DNA from: Bacillus sp. B-jedd
GTDB lineage: Bacteria; Bacillota; Bacilli; Bacillales; Cytobacillaceae
Assembly: GCF_000821085.1 (NCBI RefSeq)
Contig: NZ_CCXR01000001.1
Coordinates: 1,509,001-1,573,000 of the forward strand
Length of the DNA stretch: 64,000 nt
Direction: 5' to 3'
In this document: piece by piece, positions 45,946 to 60,574 of the stretch
Layout of the letters: each line of letters begins with the position of its first letter
Position numbering within the stretch: position 1 is the first letter of the stretch
Made by a program: the position numbers and the translations under genes
The notes under the pieces: model-generated
Database searches by the model: none
Seen by the model: only the letters and a program-made list of their open reading frames with translations
What the model was told of the DNA's origin: nothing

Positions 45946-45971
45946 CGTTAAGGCTTGAAATGGCATATAAT
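45942..45971 (+). promoter_or_regulatory. Sigma-A promoter of the ileS leader
   Basis: TTGACG (45942-45947), 18-base spacer, TATAAT (45966-45971). The -35 overlaps the divIVA stop codon. The leader starts about 7 bases downstream. Confidence 0.85.
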
Positions 45972-46007
45972 TTCCTAATAAACAACTGAAATTGAAAACA
46001 GGCTATG

Positions 46008-46248
46008 AATGGGACAGTACAGCTTACAGATGCTTATTCAGCGAACCGGGGATGGTGGGAGCCCGGAAAAGCAGGATGCTGGAACATCACCCATGAGTCC
46101 CGCACTGAAAGGCTTCTGGCCGATTAAGCTGCGGCGTCCCTTCCGCGTTAAGGAGTTTATGAGCGGGCAATAACCTTATTGCCTATCAGGGTGGTACCGC
46201 GGGAAAGCAAACCTTCTCGTCCCTATTTGGGATGGGGAGGTTTTTTAT
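46008..46248 (+). promoter_or_regulatory. T-box riboswitch (tRNA-Ile) upstream of ileS
   Basis: Stem I runs from GGGACAGTAC to GAGTCCC, with AGTACA-type S-turn; a probable specifier ATC (isoleucine) lies at 46086-46088 before CACCCATGAGTCC. The T-box sequence AGGGTGGTACCGCG is at 46188-46201. The terminator is AACCTTCTCGTCCC paired with GGGATGGGGAGGTT and a T-run (46210-46248). Uncharged tRNA-Ile should favour the antiterminator and allow ileS transcription. Confidence 0.95.
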
Positions 46249-46329
46249 TTTGGTTCAAATTATTTTCATGATGAAGAAAAGGCATATATAGGTTAAATTT
46301 AATAAGTACATCATTAATTTGAAGAACTG

Positions 46330-46457
46330 GTTGATTGGAGCTCAGGCATGTAGACTCCTGCGGGACAGAGCAGCAAGGGGAGACCCCGCAGGAGCTTGCT
46401 CCGAGGAGGCTCCACTGATGCCCCGCGGAAAGCGAAATGCCGAGAGCGGAAATCAAC
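46330..46457. repeat. Dispersed Bacillaceae repeat, copy 2 (128 bp), inside the ileS leader
   Basis: Bounded by GTTGATT (46330-46336) and AATCAAC (46451-46457). It carries GACTCCTGCGGG, GGAGACCCCGCAGGAGC, GAGGAGGCTCC and CCCCGCGGAAAGCG in the same order as copy 1. CCTGCGGG and CCCCGCAGG are complementary, so the RNA should fold into a stable GC-rich hairpin. It lies between the T-box terminator and the ileS ribosome site. Confidence 0.85.
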
Positions 46458-46541
46458 CACCTCGTTCCAGAAGGATACCAATCTTATTACAACCTATATA
46501 CATTCGAAAAAGATCCCTTAGTTATTCAGGAGGAACAGAAA

Positions 46542-49319
46542 ATGGATTACAAAGACACGTTATTAATGCCGAAAACGGATTTCCCGATGCGAGGCAATCT
46601 CCCAAAAAGGGAACCGGAAATCCAAGCGAAGTGGGAAGAAAAGGATATCTATAAAATGGTGCAGGAACGGACAAAAGGAAGGCCGGTTTATGTCCTTCAT
46701 GATGGCCCTCCATATGCGAATGGTGATATCCATATGGGGCATGCCCTCAATAAAATCCTTAAGGACTTCATTGTCCGCCATAAATCGATGACAGGCTACC
46801 AGGCGCCTTATGTGCCAGGCTGGGATACACACGGCCTGCCAATTGAGCAGGCATTGGCGAACAAAGGTGTAAAACGGAAAGAAATGACTACTGCTGAATT
46901 CAGGCAACTCTGCACCGAATACGCGCTCGGCCAAATTGACAGCCAGAGGACTCAGTTTAAGCGCCTTGGTGTCCGCGGTGACTGGGAAAACCCATATATC
47001 ACCCTAAAGCCTGAATATGAAGCACAGCAAATTAAAGTATTCGGGGAAATGGCCAAGAAAGGGTATATTTATAAAGGCAAAAAGCCTGTCTATTGGTCGC
47101 CGTCTAGTGAATCAGCTCTTGCAGAAGCCGAAATCGAATATAAAGACAAAAGGTCCCCTTCGATTTATGTCGCTTTTAAAGTGAAAGACGGCAAAGGGGT
47201 ATTGGATACGGATACGAGCATCGTCATTTGGACGACGACTCCGTGGACAATCCCGGCAAACCTGGGAATTTCCGTCCATCCAGACCTTTCCTATGTCGTT
47301 GTTTCAGTCGATGGGAAAAAATATCTTCTCGCTGAAGCGCTGCTTGAAGCCGCTGCAAAAGAAATCGGCTGGGACAATTACGAGGTAGAACAAAAGGTAA
47401 ACGGAAAAGAACTTGAATATATTGTTGCTTCCCACCCAATTTATGGGCGTGATTCGCTTGTTATGCTAGGGGAGCATGTGACCACGGATGCCGGTACCGG
47501 CTGTGTCCATACTGCGCCAGGCCACGGGGAGGACGATTTCCAGATTGGCCGAAAATATGGCCTTGACGTCCTTTGCCCAGTTGATGACAAAGGGGTTATG
47601 ACGTCCGAAGCAGAAGGGTTTGAAGGGTTATTCTATGATGAAGCCAATAAACCGATCACAGAAGCTCTTGATAAAGCGGGAGCCCTTCTGAAGCTGTCAT
47701 TCATCACCCACTCCTATCCTCACGACTGGAGAACGAAAAAACCGGTTATCTTCCGTGCAACAGCCCAATGGTTCGCTTCTATAAAGGATTTCCGTAATGA
47801 ATTACTTGAAGCGATCAAGGAAACCGAATGGGTTCCGGCCTGGGGAGAAACCCGACTCTTCAACATGGTCCGGGATCGAGGCGACTGGTGTATTTCACGT
47901 CAGCGAGTGTGGGGAGTGCCGATTCCTGTATTTTACGCTGAAAACGGCGAACCGATTATTACCGATGAAACGATTGACCATGTTTCAAACTTGTTCCGTG
48001 AATATGGTTCAAATATCTGGTTTGAAAAAGAAGCAAAGGAACTGCTGCCAGAGGGATTCACTCATCCTGGTTCACCGAATGGCCAGTTCACAAAGGAAAC
48101 GGATATCATGGATGTCTGGTTTGACTCCGGTTCTTCCCATCAAGCTGTGCTTGAGGAAAGAGATGACCTTGTCAGGCCGGCTGACTTATATCTTGAAGGC
48201 TCTGATCAGTATCGTGGCTGGTTCAACTCATCACTTTCCACTGCTGTCGCAGTGACGGGGAAAGCACCTTACAAGGGTGTCCTGAGCCATGGGTTCGTCC
48301 TTGATGGCGAAGGAAGGAAAATGAGTAAATCACTTGGGAATGTCATGATTCCTGCAAAAATCATGAACCAACTCGGCGCGGATATCCTTCGCCTCTGGGT
48401 CGCTTCTGTTGATTATCAGTCCGATGTCCGGGTATCAGAACCGATACTGAAGCAAGTTGCGGAAGTTTACCGGAAGATAAGGAATACATTCAGATTCCTG
48501 CTGGGGAATCTTGCTGATTTCAATCCGGAAACAGATGCGCTCCGCTATGAGGAACTTCGGGAAGTCGATCAATTTATGCTTGTAAAGCTGAATAAATTGA
48601 TTAAACAAGTAAGGACCTCATATGAGAAATATGAATTCTCAGGGATTTATCATGCTGTCAATAATTTCTGTACGCTCGACCTAAGCGCCTTCTATCTTGA
48701 TTTTGCAAAAGATGTCTTGTATATCGAAAAAGCTGATAATAAAGAGCGCCGTGCAATCCAGACCGTTCTATATGAATCACTTGTCGCTTTGACTAAGCTT
48801 GTCTCTCCAATCCTTTCGCATACTGCGGATGAGGTATGGGAATTCATTCCCGGAGTCGGGGAAGAAAGCGTCCAGCTGACTGATATGCCTGATTACGAAG
48901 AGTTCGAAAATGCTGATGCGCTCATGAAAAAGTGGACCGCTTTCATGAAGTTACGGGATGATGTCCTAAAAGCGCTTGAAGAGGCGAGAAATGAAAAAGT
49001 CATTGGTAAATCGCTGACTGCTAAAGTCACGCTCTATGTGAATGAAGAGAGCAGGGCGCTCCTCAATTCTATCGATGAAGATATGAAACAGCTTTTCATC
49101 GTTTCAGGCTTTGAAGTGGCCGGAACGCTTGAACAAGCGCCTGAAAACGCCTTGCAGCTTGAAACCGCGGCGATTGTTGTCACAAAAGCCGAAGGGGAAA
49201 CGTGCGAAAGGTGCTGGGTTGTTTCCAAAGAAGTGGGCAGCAATCCTGAACATCCAACTCTTTGCCCACGCTGCGCTAGCGTAGTGAAGGAATCTTCGTC
49301 TGCGCAAGACGGTGAATAA
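46542..49319 (+). CDS. ileS: IleS, isoleucyl-tRNA synthetase
   Basis: A 925-residue class I synthetase. It has the HIGH-type motif HMGH in [16 protein letters not shown], the editing (CP1) domain with [13 protein letters not shown], the KMSKS loop ([11 protein letters not shown]), the anticodon domain and a C-terminal zinc finger (CERCW ... CPRCA). Its length fits the bacterial type 1 enzyme. ATG at 46542 has CAGGAGG about 8 bases upstream; the open frame continues 35 codons back through part of the repeat, which is not coding. Regulated by the T-box. Confidence 0.97.
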   Translation: MDYKDTLLMPKTDFPMRGNLPKREPEIQAKWEEKDIYKMVQERTKGRPVYVLHDGPPYANGDIHMGHALNKILKDFIVRHKSMTGYQAPYVPGWDTHGLPIEQALANKGVKRKEMTTAEFRQLCTEYALGQIDSQRTQFKRLGVRGDWENPYITLKPEYEAQQIKVFGEMAKKGYIYKGKKPVYWSPSSESALAEAEIEYKDKRSPSIYVAFKVKDGKGVLDTDTSIVIWTTTPWTIPANLGISVHPDLSYVVVSVDGKKYLLAEALLEAAAKEIGWDNYEVEQKVNGKELEYIVASHPIYGRDSLVMLGEHVTTDAGTGCVHTAPGHGEDDFQIGRKYGLDVLCPVDDKGVMTSEAEGFEGLFYDEANKPITEALDKAGALLKLSFITHSYPHDWRTKKPVIFRATAQWFASIKDFRNELLEAIKETEWVPAWGETRLFNMVRDRGDWCISRQRVWGVPIPVFYAENGEPIITDETIDHVSNLFREYGSNIWFEKEAKELLPEGFTHPGSPNGQFTKETDIMDVWFDSGSSHQAVLEERDDLVRPADLYLEGSDQYRGWFNSSLSTAVAVTGKAPYKGVLSHGFVLDGEGRKMSKSLGNVMIPAKIMNQLGADILRLWVASVDYQSDVRVSEPILKQVAEVYRKIRNTFRFLLGNLADFNPETDALRYEELREVDQFMLVKLNKLIKQVRTSYEKYEFSGIYHAVNNFCTLDLSAFYLDFAKDVLYIEKADNKERRAIQTVLYESLVALTKLVSPILSHTADEVWEFIPGVGEESVQLTDMPDYEEFENADALMKKWTAFMKLRDDVLKALEEARNEKVIGKSLTAKVTLYVNEESRALLNSIDEDMKQLFIVSGFEVAGTLEQAPENALQLETAAIVVTKAEGETCERCWVVSKEVGSNPEHPTLCPRCASVVKESSSAQDGE

Positions 49320-49329
49320 CGTATCGTAG

Positions 49330-49366
49330 AAGGCTGGGCCTGCTCATGCAGGCCTGCCTTTTTCAT
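49330..49366 (+). terminator. Intrinsic terminator after ileS
   Basis: GGCCTGC pairs with GCAGGCC inside a longer AGGC/GCCT stem with a TCAT loop, followed by TTTTTC. Confidence 0.9.
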
Positions 49367-49384
49367 TCTTTCATCCGAATATCT

Positions 49385-49414
49385 TTGTTGTTTACCGGAA
49401 GTTTATGCTAAAAT
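49385..49414 (+). promoter_or_regulatory. Candidate sigma-A promoter of lspA
   Basis: TTGTTG (49385-49390), 18-base spacer, TAAAAT (49409-49414) with TGC immediately before (extended -10). It lies 40 bases before the lspA start. Confidence 0.6.
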
Positions 49415-49453
49415 GCAAAAGAAGTCATCGACAGGATGTGGAGGGTTCACTTA

Positions 49454-49948
49454 GTGTTTTACTATATTATTGCGGCATTCATTATTATTCTCGACCAATT
49501 TACCAAGTGGCTGATTGTTAAGAATATGAATATAGGCGATAGCATTCCGGTTATCGAAGATTTCCTCTATATTACCTCGCATCGTAACCGCGGCGCGGCC
49601 TGGGGAATCCTTCAAGGGCAAATGTGGCTGTTTTATGTGATAACAATTATTGTCATCATCGGAATAGTCTACTACATCCGGAAAGCGGCGCGCGGAAATG
49701 CTCTGTTAGGGGTATCGCTCGGTTTTATGCTGGGCGGGGCCATCGGCAATTTTATTGACCGGGTTTACAGGCAGGAAGTGGTTGATTTCATCCACACGTA
49801 TATTTTCAGTTACAATTTCCCAGTATTCAACATAGCGGACTCCGCCCTGGTCATTGGTGTATTTCTCTTAATGATCCAAATGCTAAAGGAAGAGCGGGAA
49901 GGAAAAAAGGAGAAATCATATGGAAAAAATGGTACACACCATCCTTGA
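49454..49948 (+). CDS. lspA: LspA, lipoprotein signal peptidase (signal peptidase II)
   Basis: A 164-residue membrane aspartic protease that cuts prolipoprotein signal peptides after lipidation. Four membrane helices; catalytic motifs GNFIDRV and FNIADSALV, each with an aspartate, and the conserved [15 protein letters not shown] at 49454 is preferred over ATG 49436: GGAGGG lies 8 bases upstream and the product then lines up with the family start. B. subtilis has ylyA between ileS and lspA; it is absent here. The next start overlaps by 29 bases. Confidence 0.94.
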   Translation: MFYYIIAAFIIILDQFTKWLIVKNMNIGDSIPVIEDFLYITSHRNRGAAWGILQGQMWLFYVITIIVIIGIVYYIRKAARGNALLGVSLGFMLGGAIGNFIDRVYRQEVVDFIHTYIFSYNFPVFNIADSALVIGVFLLMIQMLKEEREGKKEKSYGKNGTHHP

Positions 49949-50831
49949 AAACCAAAAGGGTGACAGAATCGACAAAGCAGTATCAACTTTAAATGAGGAA
50001 TGGTCCCGAACCCAAGTCCAGCAATGGATAAAGGACGGAAATGTTCTCGTGAATGGAAAACCGGTAAAAACAAACTATAAATGCGCTGAGAATGATGTAA
50101 TTGAAATAACGGTACCTGAGCCGGAAGAGCTTGATGCCATTCCGGAACAAATGGAACTTGATATTTATTATGAAGATGCCGACGTCCTAGTCGTTAACAA
50201 GCCGAAAGGGTTGGTAGTCCATCCAGCGCCAGGGCATTTAACAGGGACACTTGTGAATGGGCTGATGTACCATTGCAAAGACCTGTCAGGAATTAATGGT
50301 GTCTTAAGGCCAGGGATTGTCCATCGGATTGATAAAGATACGTCAGGGCTATTGATGGTTGCAAAAAATGATATGGCCCATGAAAGCCTTGTGAATCAGC
50401 TGGTTGAAAAATCAGTGAAAAGGAAATACAAAGCGATAGTCCATGGGAATATCCCCCATGACTACGGTACTGTGGATGCCCCGTTGGGACGGGATCCTAA
50501 AGACAGGCAGAGTATGACGGTAGTCGATAACGGCAAGCATGCCGTCACTCATTTCGAAGTCATCGAGCGGTTTGGCGATTTTACTTTTATTGAATGCCAG
50601 CTTGAAACAGGCAGGACCCACCAGATAAGGGTTCATATGAAATATATCGGTTATCCTCTCGCTGGTGATCCCAAATATGGCCCTAAAAAAACACTCGATT
50701 TGGGAGGGCAGGCGCTTCATGCTGGAGTTTTAGGCTTCAAACATCCGCGGACCGGTGAGTATCTCGAGTTTGAGGCTCCGCTGCCAGCATATTTCGACAA
50801 ATTACTTGAAGATTTACGCATAAATAATTGA
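49920..50831 (+). CDS. ylyB: YlyB, RluD-family 23S rRNA pseudouridine synthase
   Basis: A 303-residue protein with an N-terminal S4 domain ([20 protein letters not shown]) and a catalytic domain with [15 protein letters not shown], whose second aspartate is the catalytic one, plus [12 protein letters not shown]. It isomerises uridines in 23S rRNA, like E. coli RluD; exact sites are inferred from the family. AAGGAG lies upstream of ATG 49920, inside the lspA end. The -35 of the pyr promoter overlaps its stop codon. Confidence 0.9.
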   Translation: MEKMVHTILENQKGDRIDKAVSTLNEEWSRTQVQQWIKDGNVLVNGKPVKTNYKCAENDVIEITVPEPEELDAIPEQMELDIYYEDADVLVVNKPKGLVVHPAPGHLTGTLVNGLMYHCKDLSGINGVLRPGIVHRIDKDTSGLLMVAKNDMAHESLVNQLVEKSVKRKYKAIVHGNIPHDYGTVDAPLGRDPKDRQSMTVVDNGKHAVTHFEVIERFGDFTFIECQLETGRTHQIRVHMKYIGYPLAGDPKYGPKKTLDLGGQALHAGVLGFKHPRTGEYLEFEAPLPAYFDKLLEDLRINN

Positions 50832-50856
50832 CATCGCCGCTCCATTCAAGTACGAT
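50828..50856 (+). promoter_or_regulatory. Sigma-A promoter of the pyr operon
   Basis: TTGACA (50828-50833), 17-base spacer, TACGAT (50851-50856). The -35 overlaps the stop codon of the upstream gene. The first PyrR site begins about 25 bases downstream. Confidence 0.85.
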
Positions 50857-50875
50857 AGCTATAGTTTATAAGCCC

Positions 50876-51554
<679 letters not shown>

Positions 51555-51574
51555 ACCATAAATTAAAATCCCTT

Positions 51575-51712
51575 TTAAGCGCAGTCCAGTGAGTCTGCAA
51601 AGGGGGGAATGCCGGGACACTTCCAAGATTGGCCAGAACGGGCCTTCAGGGAAGATAAAAGCGCCCTTATGCATTTTTTCCTCCTTGCAGCTGACGCAAG
51701 GAGTTTTTTTAT
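51575..51712 (+). promoter_or_regulatory. PyrR attenuator 2 (pyrR-pyrP)
   Basis: Binding loop GCAGTCCAGTGAGTCTGC at 51581, flanked by CCCTTTT and AAAGGGG which pair. The terminator is CTCCTTGC paired with GCAAGGAG, then seven T (51681-51710). Confidence 0.93.
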
Positions 51713-51817
51713 GGCCATTGGCAACCATAAAAGGGAATGGGTTGCGGAATAATAGCAGCCAAACTTATCGGAAATGCCGGAAAAACGAGAAAACATAGAG
51801 TGCACGGAGGAGAAATA

Positions 51818-53104
51818 ATGAATAGACCGATTCTTGATGTAAATGAAAAACCAAGCTTGGGGCAATTAATTACTTTAAGCTTACAGCACTTATTCGCCAT
51901 GTTCGGCGCAACCATACTCGTTCCCTACCTAGTCGATTTAAGTCCGGCGATCGCCCTTATCTCGAGCGGGCTAGGTACACTGGCTTTCCTAATGATTACA
52001 AAATGGCAAGTCCCTGCCTACCTTGGTTCTTCCTTCGCTTTCATCGTTCCGATCATTGGTGCAAAAGCTGTCGGCGGCCCTGGCGGGGCAATGATTGGGA
52101 GCTTCATGGCTGGTCTTGTGTATGGCATTGTCGCCCTCATTATTAAAAAGGCCGGCCATCGCTGGATTATGAACCTGCTGCCACCAATTGTTGTCGGACC
52201 TGTCATCATGGTTATCGGACTTTCCATGGCAGGGACCGCAGTCGGGATGGCAATGAATACGATGAATGGCCCCGAGAATTACAGCATGCTTCACTTCTCC
52301 GCGGCCTTGATTACACTCATTGCGACTATCGTCTTCTCCATTTATGGAAAAGGGACGTTAAGCATCATACCGATTTTAGCGGGCATCGTCGTCGGTTATG
52401 TGTATTCCCTGGCAGTGGGGCTGGTTGATTTTAAACCGGTAATAGATGCGAAACTTTTCGTAATGCCTGATTTCATCATCCCATTTGTGGATTATAAAAT
52501 AAAAATTACGCTGGACCTAGCCCTTTTGATGGTTCCTGTCGCGATTGTGACAATTTCAGAGCATATCGGCCACCAGCTTGTTCTCAGCAAGGTAGTCGGC
52601 CGCGATTACATTAAACAGCCCGGCCTTCACCGCTCCATTTTGGGTGACGGTACGGCTACGATGATTTCCGCCCTGATTGGCGGACCGCCGAAAACCACCT
52701 ATGGTGAAAACATTGGAGTCCTTGCGATTACAAGGGTGTATAGCGTGTATGTCATCGCTGGCGCGGCTGTAGCAGCCATTATTTTCGGATTCAGCGGAAC
52801 GATTACAGCGCTGATCCACTCGATTCCGACAGCCGTCATGGGCGGCGTCTCCATCCTGTTATTCGGTATCATCGCTTCTTCCGGCCTAAGGATGCTTGTT
52901 GACAACAAAATCGATTTTGGCAACAGCAGAAATCTGATCGTTTCATCGGTCATCCTCGTAGTCGGCATCGGAGGGGCATTCATCAAGATAACGAGCGGCT
53001 TCCAAATCCAAGGCATGGCGCTCGCGGCAATCCTTGGGGTATTGCTGAACCTGATCCTGCCTGGCAGGGAACAGGTAAAGGAAGACATGTTCGACGCTTC
53101 ATAG
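51818..53104 (+). CDS. pyrP: PyrP, uracil permease
   Basis: A 428-residue nucleobase:proton symporter of the NAT/NCS2 family, with about 12 to 14 membrane helices. Motifs: SLQHLFAMFGATILVPYLV at the N-terminus, the substrate region TISEHIGHQLVLSKVVGRD and the family's GGPPKTTYGENIGV. It imports uracil for salvage. GGAGGAG lies upstream of ATG 51818. The earlier open frame lies in the leader. Confidence 0.94.
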   Translation: MNRPILDVNEKPSLGQLITLSLQHLFAMFGATILVPYLVDLSPAIALISSGLGTLAFLMITKWQVPAYLGSSFAFIVPIIGAKAVGGPGGAMIGSFMAGLVYGIVALIIKKAGHRWIMNLLPPIVVGPVIMVIGLSMAGTAVGMAMNTMNGPENYSMLHFSAALITLIATIVFSIYGKGTLSIIPILAGIVVGYVYSLAVGLVDFKPVIDAKLFVMPDFIIPFVDYKIKITLDLALLMVPVAIVTISEHIGHQLVLSKVVGRDYIKQPGLHRSILGDGTATMISALIGGPPKTTYGENIGVLAITRVYSVYVIAGAAVAAIIFGFSGTITALIHSIPTAVMGGVSILLFGIIASSGLRMLVDNKIDFGNSRNLIVSSVILVVGIGGAFIKITSGFQIQGMALAAILGVLLNLILPGREQVKEDMFDAS

Positions 53105-53127
53105 GACAATCAAACTGCATAAGGTAC

Positions 53128-55460
<2,333 letters not shown>

Positions 55461-55524
55461 CTTGTATGCGGGGCGATACAACTCAGTTATAAAGGATCCC
55501 GGCGTTGCGCGGGGGGATACGAGC

Positions 55525-55548
55525 GGGGATGGCAGGAATGCCATCCCC
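55525..55548 (+). other. Perfect GC hairpin with GNRA-type loop between pyrC and pyrK
   Basis: GGGGATGGCA (55525-55534) pairs exactly with TGCCATCCCC (55539-55548) around a GGAA tetraloop. No T-run follows, so it is not a typical terminator. It sits in the 112-base gap where the carbamoyl-phosphate synthase genes would be. It could slow exonucleases or adjust pyrK translation, since the pyrK start is 25 bases downstream. Confidence 0.75.
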
Positions 55549-55572
55549 ATGATTTGGGAAGGGCGTGTAACG

Positions 55573-57971
<2,399 letters not shown>

Positions 57972-57975
<4 letters not shown>

Positions 57976-58604
57976 GTAAGCAAATCGCCGGACATCTATT
58001 AGAAATCAATGCGGTTACGTTAAGGCCGAACGAGCCTTTCACCTGGACATCGGGCATGAAATCCCCCATATACTGCGATAATCGGCTGACACTGTCGTTT
58101 CCCGCAATCAGGAAAGCAATTGCCCGGGAACTTACAGAGCTAATAAATAACTATTTTCCCGGAGTTGAAGTCATTGCCGGGACAGCAACTGCCGGAATTC
58201 CACACGCTGCGTGGATAAGTGATAACCTTGAATTGCCAATGTGTTATGTGCGCAGCAGCGCGAAAGGGCACGGAAAAGGAAATCAAATCGAAGGCAAGAT
58301 AAGCAAAGGGCAGAAGGTGGTCATTGTCGAGGACCTCATTTCGACAGGGGGAAGTGTCATTACAGCTGCGGAAGCACTCAAAGAAGCCGGAGCAGAAGTC
58401 CTTGGCGTTGTCGCCATTTTTACGTACGGACTTGAGAAGGGGAAGATACTGCTTGAAGAAGCAGGCCTTGAAACCCGGACAATCACTGGTTTTCCTGAAC
58501 TTGCCCAGGTTGCGGCTGAACAGGAATATATTAAACAGGATGAACTTGCAAACATTTTGGAATGGTACAAGAATCCGAGTGAGTGGGGACAAACAAAATC
58601 ATAA
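57972..58604 (+). CDS. pyrE: PyrE, orotate phosphoribosyltransferase
   Basis: A 210-residue enzyme joining orotate and PRPP to give OMP. The PRPP loop is [18 protein letters not shown], with [13 protein letters not shown] near the N-terminus and the flexible catalytic loop [11 protein letters not shown]. Last gene of the pyr operon; ATGA overlap with pyrF; GGAAGGGGAAG lies upstream. B. subtilis has cysH and sulfate genes next; here a terminator and rqcH follow. Confidence 0.96.
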
Positions 58605-58609
58605 AACAA

Positions 58610-58637
58610 ATGCCCGGCCTATAAAGGCCGGGCATTG
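58610..58637. terminator. Intrinsic terminator of the pyr operon
   Basis: ATGCCCGGCC pairs with GGCCGGGCAT around a 6-base loop. The tract behind it (TGCTTTG) is only moderately T-rich. It lies between convergent pyrE and rqcH. Confidence 0.85.
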
Positions 58638-58677
58638 CTTTGTCTATAAAGAATTTTTTCATCACCATAGAAGTGCG

Positions 58678-60399
58678 TTAATCCTGCTTATTTTGCTTTA
58701 GTGAAATAACCCTATCTTCTTCCGGGGTGACATAAACGGTTTTTTGATTGTCATAAATAACGAATCCTGGCTTTGAGCCATTTGGTTTTTTTACATGTCT
58801 TGCCCGTGTGAAATCAACCGGTACCGAGCTTGAACTGCGTGCCTTGGAAAAATAGGCTGCCAGTAAGGCCGCTTCCATGATCGTTTCCTCAGAAGGGCCT
58901 TTGCTTCGGATGACAACATGTGACCCGGGAATATCCTTCGTATGGAGCCAGATTTCATCCCTGCCGGCCAGTTTTGTTGTCAAATAATCATTTTGCTTGT
59001 TATTTTTTCCGACCAGGATTTCCGTCCCATCGGAAGCTGTATATGATTCTGGAACTGGTTTTTGGTTTTGCTGTTTCTTCGCATTTTTTCTTGTCCGCTG
59101 TCTTATGTACCCTCCTTCGGCAAGCTCCTCCCTGATCTCTTCAATGTCCCTTGGGGAAGCTGAGTCAAGCTGCTGGAGCAGGCTGTCAAAATAGGCAACT
59201 TCCTTTTCGGCTTTTTCAATCTGGCCGAGGACAGCGAGCACCGCATTTTTAGCTTTCTGGTATTTTGAAAAATACTTTTGGGCATTTTCAGACGGCGTTT
59301 TCAGCGGGTCAAGCTGTATGGCTACAGTCCCGCCATTTTCATCATAATAATCAAGGACTTCGATTTCCTTCATGCCTTTTTTTGCCGCATGCATGTTTGC
59401 GGTAAGGAGCTCCCCGTATTTCTGGTACTCATCAGCCTTTTCCGCATCCTTTAGGGTTTTCTTCAGCTTTTCTATCTTCTTTTCATTTTTTTCCTTCTCA
59501 TTGGCAATGAACCGATCCAGATCTCCTGCCTGCTGTTTGACACGGTCCCGTTCAGCCTTGCCAAAATAAAAACGGTCAAGCATCTCGCTGAGGGAGCCAA
59601 AGGTTTTCGACTCTCCTTTCAAATGGAGAAGGGGGAACAGGTAAAATGCTTCCTTGCTGCCAGTAGAGGTTAGGGCAGGCTCCACTCTTTTCTGGCGCAA
59701 TTCCTCAATAAGGGTTAAAAATGCTTTTGGCAATGTAGCTCTGTTGGCAAGTCCGCTCCTGAACACAACTTCTTTCGCAAAGAGGGGAGAAACACCTGAG
59801 AATGCATCAACCAGCTGTTTATCAAGCTTTCCGCTGTTAAAGTCGATCGCCCTGAGCACATCTTCCTCCGTTGATGAAAATGGATCTAGCTTAATCTGTT
59901 CAGGAGGCGCGATATATGGCTGACCTGGAAGGATTGCCCTATGCGTATTGACGGCAAAGGAAACATGCTTGATGCTGTCCAGAATAATCCCGCGGCTTTT
60001 ATCGACAAGGATTATGTTGCTGTGCTTACCCATAATTTCGATAATCAACTGTTTATAGCTGACATCGCCGATCTCATTTCTTCCTTTTATTTCAAAAATA
60101 ATCATCCTGTCAGTCCCTGATTGACGCACCTCCTCAAGGATATAGCCCTCAATATGCTTCCTTAGCAGCATACAGAACATTGGTGCTTCACTTGGATTTT
60201 CGTGGAGCTCCCCAGTCAGCTGGACACGGGCATAGCTCGGGTGCGCGGACAGGAGGAGACGATGATTTTTCCCATTTGCTCGGATGACAAGGATAATCTC
60301 GTTTTTAAACGGCTGCTGCACTTTATTGATCCGGCCGCCTGCAAGAGTTTCCGCAAGCTCCCCGGCCATCATTCTCGTAAACAATCCATCAAATGACAT
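58678..60399 (-). CDS. rqcH: RqcH (YloA), NFACT-family ribosome quality control factor
   Basis: A 573-residue NFACT protein that binds stalled 50S-peptidyl-tRNA and recruits alanyl-tRNA to add C-terminal alanine tails marking the peptide for degradation. NFACT-N domain with the D97-R98 pair (SGTDRMI) needed for tailing, helix-hairpin-helix and coiled-coil middle part (about 290-430), and NFACT-R domain near the C-terminus ([19 protein letters not shown]). Older names are fibronectin-binding protein or YloA. ATG at 60399 with AGAAGG upstream; residue numbering then matches B. subtilis. YlmH, a partner in the same pathway, is at 44526. Confidence 0.93.
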   Translation of the reverse strand: MSFDGLFTRMMAGELAETLAGGRINKVQQPFKNEIILVIRANGKNHRLLLSAHPSYARVQLTGELHENPSEAPMFCMLLRKHIEGYILEEVRQSGTDRMIIFEIKGRNEIGDVSYKQLIIEIMGKHSNIILVDKSRGIILDSIKHVSFAVNTHRAILPGQPYIAPPEQIKLDPFSSTEEDVLRAIDFNSGKLDKQLVDAFSGVSPLFAKEVVFRSGLANRATLPKAFLTLIEELRQKRVEPALTSTGSKEAFYLFPLLHLKGESKTFGSLSEMLDRFYFGKAERDRVKQQAGDLDRFIANEKEKNEKKIEKLKKTLKDAEKADEYQKYGELLTANMHAAKKGMKEIEVLDYYDENGGTVAIQLDPLKTPSENAQKYFSKYQKAKNAVLAVLGQIEKAEKEVAYFDSLLQQLDSASPRDIEEIREELAEGGYIRQRTRKNAKKQQNQKPVPESYTASDGTEILVGKNNKQNDYLTTKLAGRDEIWLHTKDIPGSHVVIRSKGPSEETIMEAALLAAYFSKARSSSSVPVDFTRARHVKKPNGSKPGFVIYDNQKTVYVTPEEDRVISLKQNKQD

Positions 60400-60574
60400 A
60401 ATCAATACCTTCTCTTTCTCCAGATAACTAGATGATGGTTTCATCCGGCAAAATAACCGGTCACTCTATTTTAGCATTTTTTTGGACGAGTCTGAATAAG
60501 CTTACGTGAGAGCGAAGATTGCAGATTCATAACGCAATTCTGAAGCTAGTTAAAGGGGGAAGTGAAATGGCCGG

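Noticed and set aside
46319..46541. Possible N-terminal extension of IleS or a small gene through the repeat
   Set aside because: The consensus ribosome site at 46528 and family alignment place the start at 46542; the extension encodes repeat sequence.
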